Positions 23,044 through 32,912 are shown, counted from the stretch's first letter. The stretch: 64,000 nt of DNA from Bacteroides sp. CAG:545 (GCA_000432515.1 HF996035.1:63681-127680), one strand, 5' to 3'. The notes: a model not told the origin generated them from the sequence alone. Translations and numbers: made by a program.

Positions 23044-24441
23044 ATGGACGCTATTAAAAGGATGCTTTTAGGGGCTAATTTGCTGATGTTGACAATATTG
23101 GCCTCTTGTTCGAGAGAATCGGACTATGTGGAGTTGTCGCTAATCCCTCCTGGGACTATTACGGATAAAGTAGATCTCGATGTACGTGCCGGAATTGTGA
23201 ATAAGGGGACCTCTGCGGAATCATACAATATATATATGTATCTCGGAGATCCTTCAGAAGAACGCTTGCTTCTTAACGAGTCTGTTACCTTAAATCCTGG
23301 CGAGAATTATCAGTCGAAGTATATCTTGGAGACTGAAGGAATGGTCGGAAAAAACGAGGTGTCCCTGAAAATCGTGACTGCAGATGGTAAGGAAATATCG
23401 AAAGCGTCAGAATTCGAAGTTGTAAAATCAGATATCCGCTCAACTCGCCTGATTGACGGAGCTTGGGCAGGTCTGTATCATTGGAGTGAAGAGGAAGGAA
23501 AACTTTGGAATAAAGATATAAAGGAACTGAAAGAAGATCAATGGCGGGACGTAGTAAGATCGATGCATGAGATAGGAATGGACGTCATAGTTGTTCAGGA
23601 GGCGTTTAGGAACAATGATTATGTCGGTCAGCATCAGACAACTGTTGAAAACTATAAGGGCCGCGCATTTTATCCGTCAGAACTTTACCCGGGACGAATG
23701 CCGATAGCATCAAAGGATCCTATTGAAGCGATACTTTCTGAAGCTGATGCTCTTGGCATGTCTGTAATGATGGGCGTTGGAATGTTTGCGTGGTTTGATT
23801 TTACGGAGCAGTCATTGAAATGGCATAAAAATGTTGCTGAGGAATTGTGGAACAGATATGGACATCATAACTCATTTTATGGATTCTATGTGTCTGAAGA
23901 ATGTGCCGGAAATCTTTATAATTCAGAACAGACAGATGAAATGAAGGCTAAGCGCAAGAAAGAAATCGCTGATTTCTTCCGCGAGTTCAAGAAATTTACG
24001 CATACGATGGCTCCTGATAAACCAGTCATGTTGGCAACCAACAGTATGGGAGTTATGGATGGTGCTGATGCTTATCCGTCTCTTCTTGAAAATCTTGACA
24101 TCCTCTGTCCATTTGGGTTTGCGCGTATGCCGGAGGGAGACCTTACCAGTAAAGAAGCGGCAGACTTGCTTCAGTCTTTCTGCGATGCTGCCGGTTCTCA
24201 CCTTTGGTTTGATCTTGAAGCTTTTCTGTTTAACCCGGATATGTCTTTGTATCCACGTCCTATAGACGAAATCATAGGAGACCTCAATCTTTTGGATAAT
24301 TTCGAGAAGGTTCTGTGTTATCAGTTCCCTGGTGTATTCAGTGATCCGTCTTGGTCGTTCTGTCTGGGAGAGGAACGTACTAAACAGTTGTTCAAGGACT
24401 ATAAAACCTATATGGATAAGGTTAAGTCAAATAGAAATTAA
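23044..24441 (+). CDS. DUF4434 lipoprotein (TIM-barrel, putative glycoside hydrolase), PUL 1
   Basis: A 465-residue lipoprotein: leader MDAIKRMLLGANLLMLTILA and lipobox LASC. Residues about 25-130 look like a CARDB/Ig-type domain (GIVNKGTSAESYNIYMYLGD). The rest is a DUF4434-like barrel, with WRDVVRSMHEIGMDVIVVQE, SEADALGMSVMMGVGMFAWF, HHNSFYGFYVSEECAG and LEAFLFNPDMSLYPRP as likely strand/active-site segments. DUF4434 proteins have a glycoside-hydrolase-like fold, but I know of no settled activity. It opens PUL 1. A second, shorter DUF4434 protein is encoded at 32913-33998. Confidence 0.75.
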   Translation: MDAIKRMLLGANLLMLTILASCSRESDYVELSLIPPGTITDKVDLDVRAGIVNKGTSAESYNIYMYLGDPSEERLLLNESVTLNPGENYQSKYILETEGMVGKNEVSLKIVTADGKEISKASEFEVVKSDIRSTRLIDGAWAGLYHWSEEEGKLWNKDIKELKEDQWRDVVRSMHEIGMDVIVVQEAFRNNDYVGQHQTTVENYKGRAFYPSELYPGRMPIASKDPIEAILSEADALGMSVMMGVGMFAWFDFTEQSLKWHKNVAEELWNRYGHHNSFYGFYVSEECAGNLYNSEQTDEMKAKRKKEIADFFREFKKFTHTMAPDKPVMLATNSMGVMDGADAYPSLLENLDILCPFGFARMPEGDLTSKEAADLLQSFCDAAGSHLWFDLEAFLFNPDMSLYPRPIDEIIGDLNLLDNFEKVLCYQFPGVFSDPSWSFCLGEERTKQLFKDYKTYMDKVKSNRN

Positions 24442-24462
24442 TAACCAATAATATTTATAGCG

Positions 24463-25701
24463 ATGAAATCGATAGTAAATGTTTTTTTGCCGCTGGCATG
24501 CTTGTGCTTGTTGGCTTCGGCATGCAAAACAGATGGTTTTGGGGCGAATCCATATGACCCTTCTACACCTGTTACCGTGTCGGAATGGCCTAAGGTCTTG
24601 TCTTTCTCTCCTGAAAAAGGACAGGCGGGAGATGTTGTCACGATTAAAGGAATTAATTTCGGCACCGCCTCGAAAGTGACATTCGGAGGAATGACTGCGG
24701 AGTCATTTGAAATCATTGATGATGGAACTATTTCTGCTGTTCTTGGCCCTTACGGAAAATCTGGAGCCGTCGCTGTTACGAATCACAAAGGAGAACGTTC
24801 TCTTCAGGGATTTACTTATATCTGGCCGGTCAAGCCTTCTGAAAATCCTAATCTTGCGATAGGAGCCAAGGCTACCGCTTCAGAACCATTTTCAGGTTTT
24901 TCTGCTGCCAATGTCAATGATGGTAACGACAAGTCATGTTGGGTAGCGTCCGGTAATGATCCGGCAGCTAGCCGTTGGGTTATGATCGAACTTGAAAAGC
25001 TCTCTGAAATCAATATGGTGGTAACCAAATGGGATCCTAATGCCGCAGCTACTGATTATAAACTTGAGGTATCCGAGGATGGTTCGGCATTCACTGTTAT
25101 TGCAGAGGAAGTTGGCTGGCTGTCCAATGGCGTGGACAATGGCGTAAAGAAAATCAAATTTGCTCCTGTGAATGCAAAGTTTGTCCGCTTGTCGTCCATG
25201 TATAATAGTGTGACACCATACAACATGACTCTCGGTGAGTTCGAAATTTACAATGCTCCGGAGCCCGTCAATGTGGCACTCCAGAAGATCGCAGACGCTG
25301 ATTGCGAAGCTAATCCTGATTCCAAGTTCCATCTTGTTGACGGTAAACTCGCGAATATGTGGCAGTGTGATAAAACTCATGAAACACATTGGGCTACAAT
25401 CAACCTCGGCGAAGCTACTGAAATAAACAATATCATCATATCTATGGACGGAGGTGCTTACGCTAAAGATATGAAGATAACAGTTTCTGAAGACGGGGAA
25501 ACTTTCGAGGAAGTCTATAACGTGACAGACTGGTCTGCTGCGTCAGAGCCGAGGGAACCTGGTGAGACTGTCTGGACCAAGGTTGTTATGAATGTGACAT
25601 TTGCAGAACGTAATGTAAGCATTATCAGACTTGATTTTGGAAGCGCAAGCGGACCTTGGGGAATTGGTATTTATGAAGTGGAAGCATATAGACAATGGTA
25701 A
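24463..25701 (+). CDS. Surface glycan-binding lipoprotein: IPT/TIG plus two F5/8 type C (CBM32-like) domains
   Basis: A 412-residue lipoprotein (MKSIVNVFLPLACLCLLASA then C). An IPT/TIG domain (about 35-120: VLSFSPEKGQAGDVVTIKGI) precedes two discoidin-type domains. The first (about 128-265) has NLAIGAKATASEPFSGFSAA, WVMIELEKLSEINMVV and VRLSSMYNS. The second (about 266-412) has WATINLGEATEINNIIISMD and ends in YEVEAYRQW. Such proteins sit on the cell surface and pass glycans to SusC/D. CBM32-type folds often bind Gal or GlcNAc ends. The next gene overlaps by one base (TAATG). Confidence 0.85.
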   Translation: MKSIVNVFLPLACLCLLASACKTDGFGANPYDPSTPVTVSEWPKVLSFSPEKGQAGDVVTIKGINFGTASKVTFGGMTAESFEIIDDGTISAVLGPYGKSGAVAVTNHKGERSLQGFTYIWPVKPSENPNLAIGAKATASEPFSGFSAANVNDGNDKSCWVASGNDPAASRWVMIELEKLSEINMVVTKWDPNAAATDYKLEVSEDGSAFTVIAEEVGWLSNGVDNGVKKIKFAPVNAKFVRLSSMYNSVTPYNMTLGEFEIYNAPEPVNVALQKIADADCEANPDSKFHLVDGKLANMWQCDKTHETHWATINLGEATEINNIIISMDGGAYAKDMKITVSEDGETFEEVYNVTDWSAASEPREPGETVWTKVVMNVTFAERNVSIIRLDFGSASGPWGIGIYEVEAYRQW

Positions 25702-26861
25702 TGTTTATGGGACTGTGTTCGAAAATAACGGCAACGCTTGCAGCAATCTGTGCGATGTCTCTTTCGTTCTGCTCGTGTGAATCGTCGAGTACGCTGCCTC
25801 CTCCTAATAAAGAGGATAATGGATCGGCCGAGTCGGACATGACAGAGATTTATGATTATGTCCGTTCTTATCAGACTGCCTATATCCGTTCTCTACAGCT
25901 TCCTTCTGGTGCGATTAAAGATAAAGGTGTGGATAATAGCAAGATTACACCATATTTTGCGCATTTTGCCGTGCTTGCACTTTTGACGGAACCTACGGAG
26001 CAGAATCTTTCCGTTGTTAAAAACTACATGTCTTGGTATTTCAGCAAGCTCAATGGTTCATCTACTGAATATAATAGCAAGGAGATGGAAGGATCGGTAT
26101 ATGATTATTTTGCTCCTAATGAGACCACAAAAGGAACATACGATTCTGTGGACTCATATGCTGCCACTTTTCTTGAGATAGCAATTCGATTTGCTGAGGT
26201 TTCTGACGGATGTGCGACCTGGCTGAAAAATCATAAAGAGGAGTTGAGCAAAGTTACTTCTGCTATGGTGAAAACAATAGACTGCGCTGAAAATACTTTG
26301 CCCGGAGAAAATGCGAATGATGGATTAAGCATTGCCCATTATGGCTATCCTGTCAAGTATTTGATGGATAACAGTGAAGTCAATATGGGATTGAAGGCTG
26401 CTATTAAACTTAAAAGCAAGGGCCTCATTGAAATTTCATCTGATTTGGATGCATTGCTTGCAGAAAACACAAGCAGTATCCGCGGACTTTATGATGAATC
26501 CAAGTCGAATTATAATTATGCCAAGGGTAATGCGTCGTCATGGAGCAAGTTTTATCCTGATGCGACAGCTCAGCTTTATCCGAGCCTGTTCGGCGTCGTC
26601 CCGGCAAGTGATCAGAGGTCCAGACTTGTTTATGACAAGTTCAATTCTTCTTTCCCGGATTGGTCTACGGGTAAGATGTATGGTTCTTTTCCATGGACAA
26701 TGATTGCATATTCCGCCGCTGTAATGGGAGATAAGGAAAGGGCCGATGCTTATGTGACTCACATTTATGGCTTAAATGTAAAAGGCGAGCAAAAAGAGCA
26801 TTGGTACGATGCGGAGGCTGGAGCATTACTGCTTGCAATAGATATTATCAGAAAAAAATAA
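25701..26861 (+). CDS. Lipoprotein of unknown function, alpha/alpha-toroid-like
   Basis: A 386-residue exported protein with a Cys-rich leader end (AMSLSFCSCESS). No family recognised. After a short acidic linker it is almost wholly helical with repeated helix pairs. Aromatic-rich loops (GSFPWTMIAYSAAVMGDKER; EHWYDAEAGALLLAIDIIRK) resemble the final hairpins of six-hairpin glycosidases or polysaccharide lyases of (alpha/alpha) type. The first ATG of the frame is at 25695, but the ATG at 25701 overlaps the previous stop as TAATG and is preferred. Its place between the binding protein and SusC suggests a surface or periplasmic enzyme. Confidence 0.65.
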   Translation: MFMGLCSKITATLAAICAMSLSFCSCESSSTLPPPNKEDNGSAESDMTEIYDYVRSYQTAYIRSLQLPSGAIKDKGVDNSKITPYFAHFAVLALLTEPTEQNLSVVKNYMSWYFSKLNGSSTEYNSKEMEGSVYDYFAPNETTKGTYDSVDSYAATFLEIAIRFAEVSDGCATWLKNHKEELSKVTSAMVKTIDCAENTLPGENANDGLSIAHYGYPVKYLMDNSEVNMGLKAAIKLKSKGLIEISSDLDALLAENTSSIRGLYDESKSNYNYAKGNASSWSKFYPDATAQLYPSLFGVVPASDQRSRLVYDKFNSSFPDWSTGKMYGSFPWTMIAYSAAVMGDKERADAYVTHIYGLNVKGEQKEHWYDAEAGALLLAIDIIRKK

Positions 26862-26878
26862 CACTAATTAATAAGGAA

Positions 26879-29800
26879 ATGAAAACACAGATAACTTCCA
26901 AAATGCGGTTTCTTGTGACGCTTTTCGTTATGCTTGTTCTTGCGATACCTATGTGGGCGCAGAAAGGAAACAGGATAACTGGAAAAGTCGTGGATGAAAA
27001 TGGAGAACCATTGCCGGGAGCGGTGGTGATGCTTAATGGACAGACATCCTCTGCTGTGGAAACGGACCTTGACGGACTGTTTGACATAGTGGCTTCTAAA
27101 GATAAAAATGTGCTTACTGTCAGTATGATAGGCTTCGAAACATTATCTGTTGAGGCCCGTATTGGACAAAGACTTGAGCTGGTTGCTCATGAAAGTGCGT
27201 ATAGTCTTGATGGTGTAGTATTTACTGGATATGGTTCTATCGCCAAGAAGGATATGACCGGAGCTGTCGGAGTTATAGGCGGAAAGGAGTTGAAAGCGAT
27301 GCCGGTAACTAGTGTGAACAATGTTCTTCAGGGCAAAGTGCCGGGTCTAACCATTACTTCGACCAGTGGAACACCTGGAGCCGGGAGTGTGGCGAGAATT
27401 AGAGGAATCGGATCCATCACAGGAAGTACGACTCCACTCTATATTGTGGACGGATTGCCTCAAAGTGGAATCGATTATCTTAACCCGAATGATATTGAGT
27501 CGATAGCCGTTCATAAAGATGCTTCTGTGGCAGCCATTTATGGATCAAGAGGCGCAAACGGAATCATTGTCGTAACGACTAAGAATGGACAGCATAAAGA
27601 GCGTATGCAAATAGCTTACGATGGATATGCTGCATGGCAGAATCCATGGAAACGCCCTCATATGCTCAATGCTGAACAATATATTCAGTATAAGAATCTT
27701 GCGGCGGATAATGCGAATCAAGAAAGAATTCCGGCATTCGCCACCCAAGAGAAGATAGATGCGGTTCTTGATTTTGTCAGAAAGAATACGGGAGAGAATG
27801 GAACAGACTGGTGGAATGAGATTATACATCAGAATGCCTTCATGCAGAATCATAATGTCAGTATAAGTGGAGGCACGAAAAATGTCGGAATAATGTCAAG
27901 TCTTGCCTATACCGGGCAGGATGGTATAGTCAAAGGTACCAAGTACCAGCGTGTTTCTTGGAGAAACAATTTTAATGCAAAAGTCTCTGAACATATATCA
28001 TTGACGGGAAACTTCAGCATTATCAATGAGAAAAGAAATCTTGTTGACGAGAACAACCCTTTCACAGGTACTATTTTTTCAGCGATGGGCGCTGATCCTA
28101 TCACACCTGTTTTCAGAAATAATCTAGTCGATGTGCCGGCTCTCTTGTCTCAGATTAAAGATGGCTACGAGGCTGATAATCTCTACTCTCAGTATTCGGG
28201 AATTCTTTTCTCCAATAAGCGTAACCCTGTTGCACAGATTCAAAGGATGAGGCAAAGCGATTATGATTACCTCTACATTATGGGAGGTGCGGATTTGGAA
28301 ATCAAGTTCTGTGATCTGCTCAAATTTGACTCGAGATTCGGTATGAATCTTTCAAGAAGTTCTGTGGATGGATTGCAGCCTAAATACAGGTTGAACGCAA
28401 ACGATTACTCAAATGAGAACAAAGTTATTGCCAATAATTCACGTTCTGATTACTATGTTTGGGAACAGTTGCTTTCATATAACCAGAGTGCCGGCAAGTT
28501 TAAATGGGGCGTGCTGTTGGGAACATCTGCGGAAGTTACAAATGTCTCTTTTGTTGATGCTTCCATAGAAGGGCTGCCTAATAATGACAAGAATATGGCG
28601 GTTTTAGCAGCCGGTACAATTAATGCAAAGGTTGGCGGATATCCTTATTCCAATTCGTTGCTTTCATTCTTCGGCGGTCTCAACTTTGACTACGATGAAA
28701 GGTATCTTCTCTCGGCAAATCTCCGTTATGATGGTTCTTCGAAGTTCGCCAAAGGACACAAGTGGGGAGTTTTCCCTTCTGTTTCAGCAGCATGGCGTTT
28801 TTCCGGAGAAAAATTCATGAAGTCTGCCAGTCGTTGGCTCAGTGACGGAAAGATTCGTGCCAGCTATGGCCATATCGGCAACCAAAATATCGGCGGCGGA
28901 GCGTACATGTCGACTTGGGGAAGCACAATCTACGACCGTTATAATTTCGGCAGTCCTTCAACGGCTGTAATTGGAGCGGGCGTTACCTCTGTAGGCAACC
29001 CGGAACTTATGTGGGAAACCTCACGTCAGTTTGACCTCGGTCTTGATTTGAGCTTCTTTAATGGGAGTCTCGATTTCGTAGCGGATTATTTCGTGAAGAA
29101 TATTGATAATATGTTGATGATGGAACCTCAGCCTACCACCCTTGGCCTCGCTTCCTACCCTTATGCCAATGTCGGTTCAATGAAAAACGAAGGATGGGAG
29201 TTCGGCATCAACTGGAGAAAAGGTTTTGGAGACTGGTTCTTCACAGCATCTGCAAACATATCCACATATAGAAATGAAGTTACCTCACTCGGAAATGGCG
29301 ATGCCATATATGGATATGCATATAATAACAACGTAGTCACTAAGACTGAAGTTGGAAAGCCGGTAGGTTACTTCTACGGTTATGTTACTAATGGTATTTT
29401 CCAAAATGCCGAACAAGTCGAGGGAAGTCCTCAGAGAGAAACAGCGGTTCCTGGTGATGTGAGATATAAGGACTTGAATAACGACGATATCATCGATGAT
29501 AAGGATAGAACCAAGATTGGAAGTCCTTGGCCGGACTTCGTTTACGGAATTACACTCGGAGCTGCATGGAAAGGATTCGACTTCAATGTGTTTATCCAAG
29601 GCTCTCAGGGTAATGATGTGATGAATATGACTCTTTTGGACTTTGAATCAGGAACCGGATATATGAATGCCAAGTCTGATTATCTTTCCAGAGCTTGGAA
29701 TGGAGAAGGCTCGACAGATCGTTATCATAGAATCTCCGCTGTTCAGGGCGATAACCTTCTGGTTTCAGATTATTTTCTTGAAGATGGCTCATATGCGAGA

Positions 29801-30028
29801 ATCAAGAATGTCCAACTCGGTTACGATTTCTGTAATTGTTTGATAAAGAAGAACAAGATAATCAGTCAGTGCCGACTCTATGTGAGTGCCCAGAATTTAT
29901 TTACTTTCACTAACTACTCAGGGCTTGATCCGGAGATCGGTTCGTCAAATGCCACTGTCAATGGTATTGATTCCGGATTTTATCCGCAGGCCAGAGTTTG
30001 GACTATCGGTTTAAACCTTAAATTCTAA
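26879..30028 (+). CDS. susC: SusC-family TonB-dependent transporter, PUL 1
   Basis: A 1049-residue outer-membrane importer of oligosaccharides. Leader MKTQITSKMRFLVTLFVMLV, cleavage after MWAQ. A CarboxypepD_reg domain (about 33-115: ITGKVVDENGEPLPGAVVML) is followed by the plug (about 120-240: GSIAKKDMTGAVGVIGGKEL, SVNNVLQGKVPGLTITSTSG, IESIAVHKDASVAAIYGSRG) and a long barrel ending LDPEIGSS..VWTIGLNLKF with a terminal Phe. I took the ATG at 26879 because the longer frame begins inside the previous gene. It pairs with the SusD gene 8 bp downstream. Substrate unknown; see the epimerase. Confidence 0.93.
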   Translation: MKTQITSKMRFLVTLFVMLVLAIPMWAQKGNRITGKVVDENGEPLPGAVVMLNGQTSSAVETDLDGLFDIVASKDKNVLTVSMIGFETLSVEARIGQRLELVAHESAYSLDGVVFTGYGSIAKKDMTGAVGVIGGKELKAMPVTSVNNVLQGKVPGLTITSTSGTPGAGSVARIRGIGSITGSTTPLYIVDGLPQSGIDYLNPNDIESIAVHKDASVAAIYGSRGANGIIVVTTKNGQHKERMQIAYDGYAAWQNPWKRPHMLNAEQYIQYKNLAADNANQERIPAFATQEKIDAVLDFVRKNTGENGTDWWNEIIHQNAFMQNHNVSISGGTKNVGIMSSLAYTGQDGIVKGTKYQRVSWRNNFNAKVSEHISLTGNFSIINEKRNLVDENNPFTGTIFSAMGADPITPVFRNNLVDVPALLSQIKDGYEADNLYSQYSGILFSNKRNPVAQIQRMRQSDYDYLYIMGGADLEIKFCDLLKFDSRFGMNLSRSSVDGLQPKYRLNANDYSNENKVIANNSRSDYYVWEQLLSYNQSAGKFKWGVLLGTSAEVTNVSFVDASIEGLPNNDKNMAVLAAGTINAKVGGYPYSNSLLSFFGGLNFDYDERYLLSANLRYDGSSKFAKGHKWGVFPSVSAAWRFSGEKFMKSASRWLSDGKIRASYGHIGNQNIGGGAYMSTWGSTIYDRYNFGSPSTAVIGAGVTSVGNPELMWETSRQFDLGLDLSFFNGSLDFVADYFVKNIDNMLMMEPQPTTLGLASYPYANVGSMKNEGWEFGINWRKGFGDWFFTASANISTYRNEVTSLGNGDAIYGYAYNNNVVTKTEVGKPVGYFYGYVTNGIFQNAEQVEGSPQRETAVPGDVRYKDLNNDDIIDDKDRTKIGSPWPDFVYGITLGAAWKGFDFNVFIQGSQGNDVMNMTLLDFESGTGYMNAKSDYLSRAWNGEGSTDRYHRISAVQGDNLLVSDYFLEDGSYARIKNVQLGYDFCNCLIKKNKIISQCRLYVSAQNLFTFTNYSGLDPEIGSSNATVNGIDSGFYPQARVWTIGLNLKF

Positions 30029-30036
30029 AGACAATC

Positions 30037-31629
30037 ATGAAAAAGATAAAACTTATATTCGGAATGCTGTCTGTTGTCACTTTGGTATCGTGTTCAGATT
30101 TTCTGACCAAGGAACCTAAAGGGACCATGGATGAAGACAGATTTTTCACTACGCAAGACGCTGGATTCAAGAGTCTGATAAAATGCTATCAGATGTTGAA
30201 TGACTTCTATCGCTTCGAGAGACCGCGCATGGATTTGTATAATATTTCGACAGATGACGCTGAAAAAGGCGGCTCTGATGCTGGTGACGGTCAGGCTGCT
30301 GCCGAGCTTACATTCGGCAAGCCTTTAGCCTCAAATACAGACCTTTATAATCTTTGGGAAGGAATGTATATGGGAATTGCACGCTGCAATACTCTGATAG
30401 AAAAAATTCCTGTAGCGGATATGATTGATGCTGCCGGATATCCGCTTACGAAGGAGGTGAAAGCCAGATATATGGCGGAGGCAAGATTCCTTAGGGCATT
30501 CTATCATTTTGAGCTTTGTAAAATTTTTGGTGGCGTTCCAATCGTGGATAAAACATTGACGGTAGCTGCCAGCAAGAGTTTGGTCCGTGCGACTGAGGCT
30601 GAAACTGCTTCTTTCATAATCGATGAACTGAAAGCGATTGCAGATGATGAAAGTCTTCCTTCTAAATTGACGCTGTCTTCAAGTGAACTAGGCAGGGTTA
30701 CTCGTGAAGCGGTTTGGGCTATGCAGGCGAGGGTTTATATGTATTTTGCCAAAGATGACGAAAAGTTGTGTGCTGATGCCAGAGACGCAGCTAAAAGAGT
30801 AATCGATTCCGGGAATTATGAACTTGAACCAGACTATCAAGATTTATATCGTGCAAATGGATATCTTTCACGTGAATCCATATTTGTAAATATTCGTGGC
30901 GACGTGCCTTCTGAATATGTATATGGCTCTTTTCTCCCTTGTTATGCAAGTCCTAGATCAACAGGTGCCTACGGATTTGATCAGCCGACCCAAAACCTCG
31001 TAGATGAGTTTGAAAATGGTGACCCTAGGCTTCTTTATACCATTATTGAACCTGGAGATAAGTTCCCGACTGCGTCAGGATCTGAAACTCTTGACTTTTC
31101 TACATATCCTAATACTGGATATCATAGCCGTAAAGTCTTTTTGATAGAGAGCCGTCGTGGCCCGGGCTGGGGTGATGATGCGTGGTCTTTCCATCATATC
31201 CGTTATGCAGATGTGTTGCTTTTGTATGCAGAGGCGTTGATTCGCACTGATGGTGATAAGACATTGGCTGTCAAGTATATTAACGACGTAAGAACACGTG
31301 CTGATAATTCTCGTAATGGTGACAAGGACGCAGTTTCAAGAGTCCGCAAGATTGCGAACAAGCACCTTGTTCCAGTTAAAGTATCTGACGATCTTTTGGC
31401 TGCAGTCAAGCATGAGCGCCGTGTGGAACTTGCTATGGAATACAATCGTTTGTATGATCTCAAGAGATGGAATTGTTATACGGAAACGATGAATGCCTTC
31501 GCGGTTCAGCCTTATGCCAACGGCCGTGGAGCTGCATTCCGTAAGGGCGTGAATGAGGTGTTCCCTATTCCGCAGAGCGAGATAGACCGTACCGGAGGTT
31601 CCATAAAGCAGAATAACGGATACAATTAA
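30037..31629 (+). CDS. susD: SusD-family surface glycan-binding lipoprotein, PUL 1
   Basis: A 530-residue lipoprotein lid for the preceding SusC. Leader MKKIKLIFGMLSVVTLVSCS with lipobox LVSC. The N-terminal FLTKEPKGTMDEDRFF and the TPR-like segments (YMAEARFLRAFYHFELCKIF) are typical, as is the C-terminal RyB/SusD part (VKHERRVELAMEYNRLYDLK, VFPIPQSEIDRTGG) ending in NNGYN. Length is normal. Followed by a hairpin at 31643-31680 and then by the cytoplasmic and periplasmic genes of the locus. Confidence 0.93.
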   Translation: MKKIKLIFGMLSVVTLVSCSDFLTKEPKGTMDEDRFFTTQDAGFKSLIKCYQMLNDFYRFERPRMDLYNISTDDAEKGGSDAGDGQAAAELTFGKPLASNTDLYNLWEGMYMGIARCNTLIEKIPVADMIDAAGYPLTKEVKARYMAEARFLRAFYHFELCKIFGGVPIVDKTLTVAASKSLVRATEAETASFIIDELKAIADDESLPSKLTLSSSELGRVTREAVWAMQARVYMYFAKDDEKLCADARDAAKRVIDSGNYELEPDYQDLYRANGYLSRESIFVNIRGDVPSEYVYGSFLPCYASPRSTGAYGFDQPTQNLVDEFENGDPRLLYTIIEPGDKFPTASGSETLDFSTYPNTGYHSRKVFLIESRRGPGWGDDAWSFHHIRYADVLLLYAEALIRTDGDKTLAVKYINDVRTRADNSRNGDKDAVSRVRKIANKHLVPVKVSDDLLAAVKHERRVELAMEYNRLYDLKRWNCYTETMNAFAVQPYANGRGAAFRKGVNEVFPIPQSEIDRTGGSIKQNNGYN

Positions 31630-31642
31630 AAAAATCGCAAAT

Positions 31643-31680
31643 AAGTGCTGGACGCAATAGCTTTCTGTTCAGCACTTTTC
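31643..31680 (+). terminator. Hairpin between susD and the epimerase gene
   Basis: Perfect 8-bp stem AAGTGCTG (31643-31650)/CAGCACTT (31670-31677) with a 19-nt loop, followed by TTCT. It could be a partial terminator or a processing/stabilising structure separating high-level susC/D mRNA from downstream genes. Confidence 0.5.
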
Positions 31681-31716
31681 TAACAATAATTTTGACAATA
31701 ATAAAATTGGCAATAA

Positions 31717-32904
31717 ATGACTAATGTAGATTTTAAACAGATTTCTTCTCGTTATAAGAGAGAACTTTTGGAAAACTGTCTTCCTTTCTGGCTTGAGCAT
31801 TCTCAGGATAAAGAGTACGGCGGATATTTCAGCTGTCTCAACCGTGACGGGTCGGTTTATGATACGGACAAGTTCATCTGGCTTCAGGGTAGGGAAGTAT
31901 GGATGTTCGCGATGCTCTATAATAATGTAGAGAAAAACCGGCAGTGGCTCGATTGTGCAATCCAGGGCGCTGAATTCCTGAAAAAATACGGACACGACGA
32001 GAACTGGGACTTCTACTTCTCCCTTGACAGGAAAGGAAATCCGCTCGTCCAGCCTTACAATATCTTTTCCAATACATTCGCCTGCATGGCATTTGCCCAG
32101 CTCGCAAAAGCCACTGGCAATGATGAATATGCGCTGATTGCCCGCCGTATCTTCGGACGGATTCTCGAAAGGCGTTCGAATCCTAAAGGTCAATGGTGCA
32201 AGGCATATCCTGGAACACGTCCGATGAAAGATTTCGCTCTTCCTATGATTATCTGCAATATGGCCCTCGAAATCGAGGATATCCTCGAGGACAAGTCGGT
32301 TCTGGAGCAGACTATCGACACTTGTCTGCACGAAGTATTCGACGTGTTCTATCAGCCGGAACTCGGCTGCATGCTGGAGAATGTATCTTCAGTGGACGGA
32401 GCTCCTGTTGATTGCTTTGAAGGAAGGGAAATCAATCCGGGCCATGACCTTGAGGCTCTGTGGTTTATGATGAATCTCGGAGTGCGTCGAGGCGACAAGG
32501 CATTGATAGAAAAATGTGTGGAAATCGCTCTTCGCGTCATTGAACGCGGCTGGGACAAGGAATTCGGTGGGATATACTATTTCCTTGATGCCAAGGGAGT
32601 TCCGCAGCAGAAACTTGAATGGGACCAGAAACTCTGGTGGGTGCATATCGAATCTGCGATTGCCATGCTCAAAGGCTATCAGCTGACCGGAAATGAAAAA
32701 TGCCTCGAATGGTTCTTGAAACTGGATGCGTATCTCTGGGATAATTTCAAGGATAAGGAATATCCGGAATGGTTCGGATACCTTAACCGCCGTGGCGAGG
32801 TCCTTCTCCCGCTCAAAGGCGGTAAATGGAAGGGCTGTTTCCATGTCCCGAGAGGACTTTACCAGATTTGGCAGTTGGCTGAAAAATGTGGACAGCGTAA
32901 ATAA
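31717..32904 (+). CDS. N-acylglucosamine 2-epimerase (AGE family)
   Basis: A 395-residue cytoplasmic (alpha/alpha)6-barrel enzyme, predicted to interconvert ManNAc and GlcNAc. It is much closer in its motifs to the renin-binding-protein type of AGE than to cellobiose epimerases: FWLEHSQDKEYGGYFSCLNR at the start, FIWLQGREVWMFAMLYN, EINPGHDLEALWF (His about 242), KLWWVHIESA (His about 308) and the end segment GCFHVPRGLYQIWQLAEKCG (His about 376). These histidines are the catalytic/binding ones in the family. Mannose 2-epimerase activity is an alternative. It suggests that PUL 1 delivers ManNAc, for example from sialic acid. No signal peptide. Confidence 0.85.
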   Translation: MTNVDFKQISSRYKRELLENCLPFWLEHSQDKEYGGYFSCLNRDGSVYDTDKFIWLQGREVWMFAMLYNNVEKNRQWLDCAIQGAEFLKKYGHDENWDFYFSLDRKGNPLVQPYNIFSNTFACMAFAQLAKATGNDEYALIARRIFGRILERRSNPKGQWCKAYPGTRPMKDFALPMIICNMALEIEDILEDKSVLEQTIDTCLHEVFDVFYQPELGCMLENVSSVDGAPVDCFEGREINPGHDLEALWFMMNLGVRRGDKALIEKCVEIALRVIERGWDKEFGGIYYFLDAKGVPQQKLEWDQKLWWVHIESAIAMLKGYQLTGNEKCLEWFLKLDAYLWDNFKDKEYPEWFGYLNRRGEVLLPLKGGKWKGCFHVPRGLYQIWQLAEKCGQRK

Positions 32905-32912
32905 TTGTGAAT

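Noticed and set aside
31717..32904. Epimerase considered as cellobiose 2-epimerase
   Set aside because: Motifs and end segment match the renin-binding-protein/GlcNAc 2-epimerase type better; no mannan-related neighbours.
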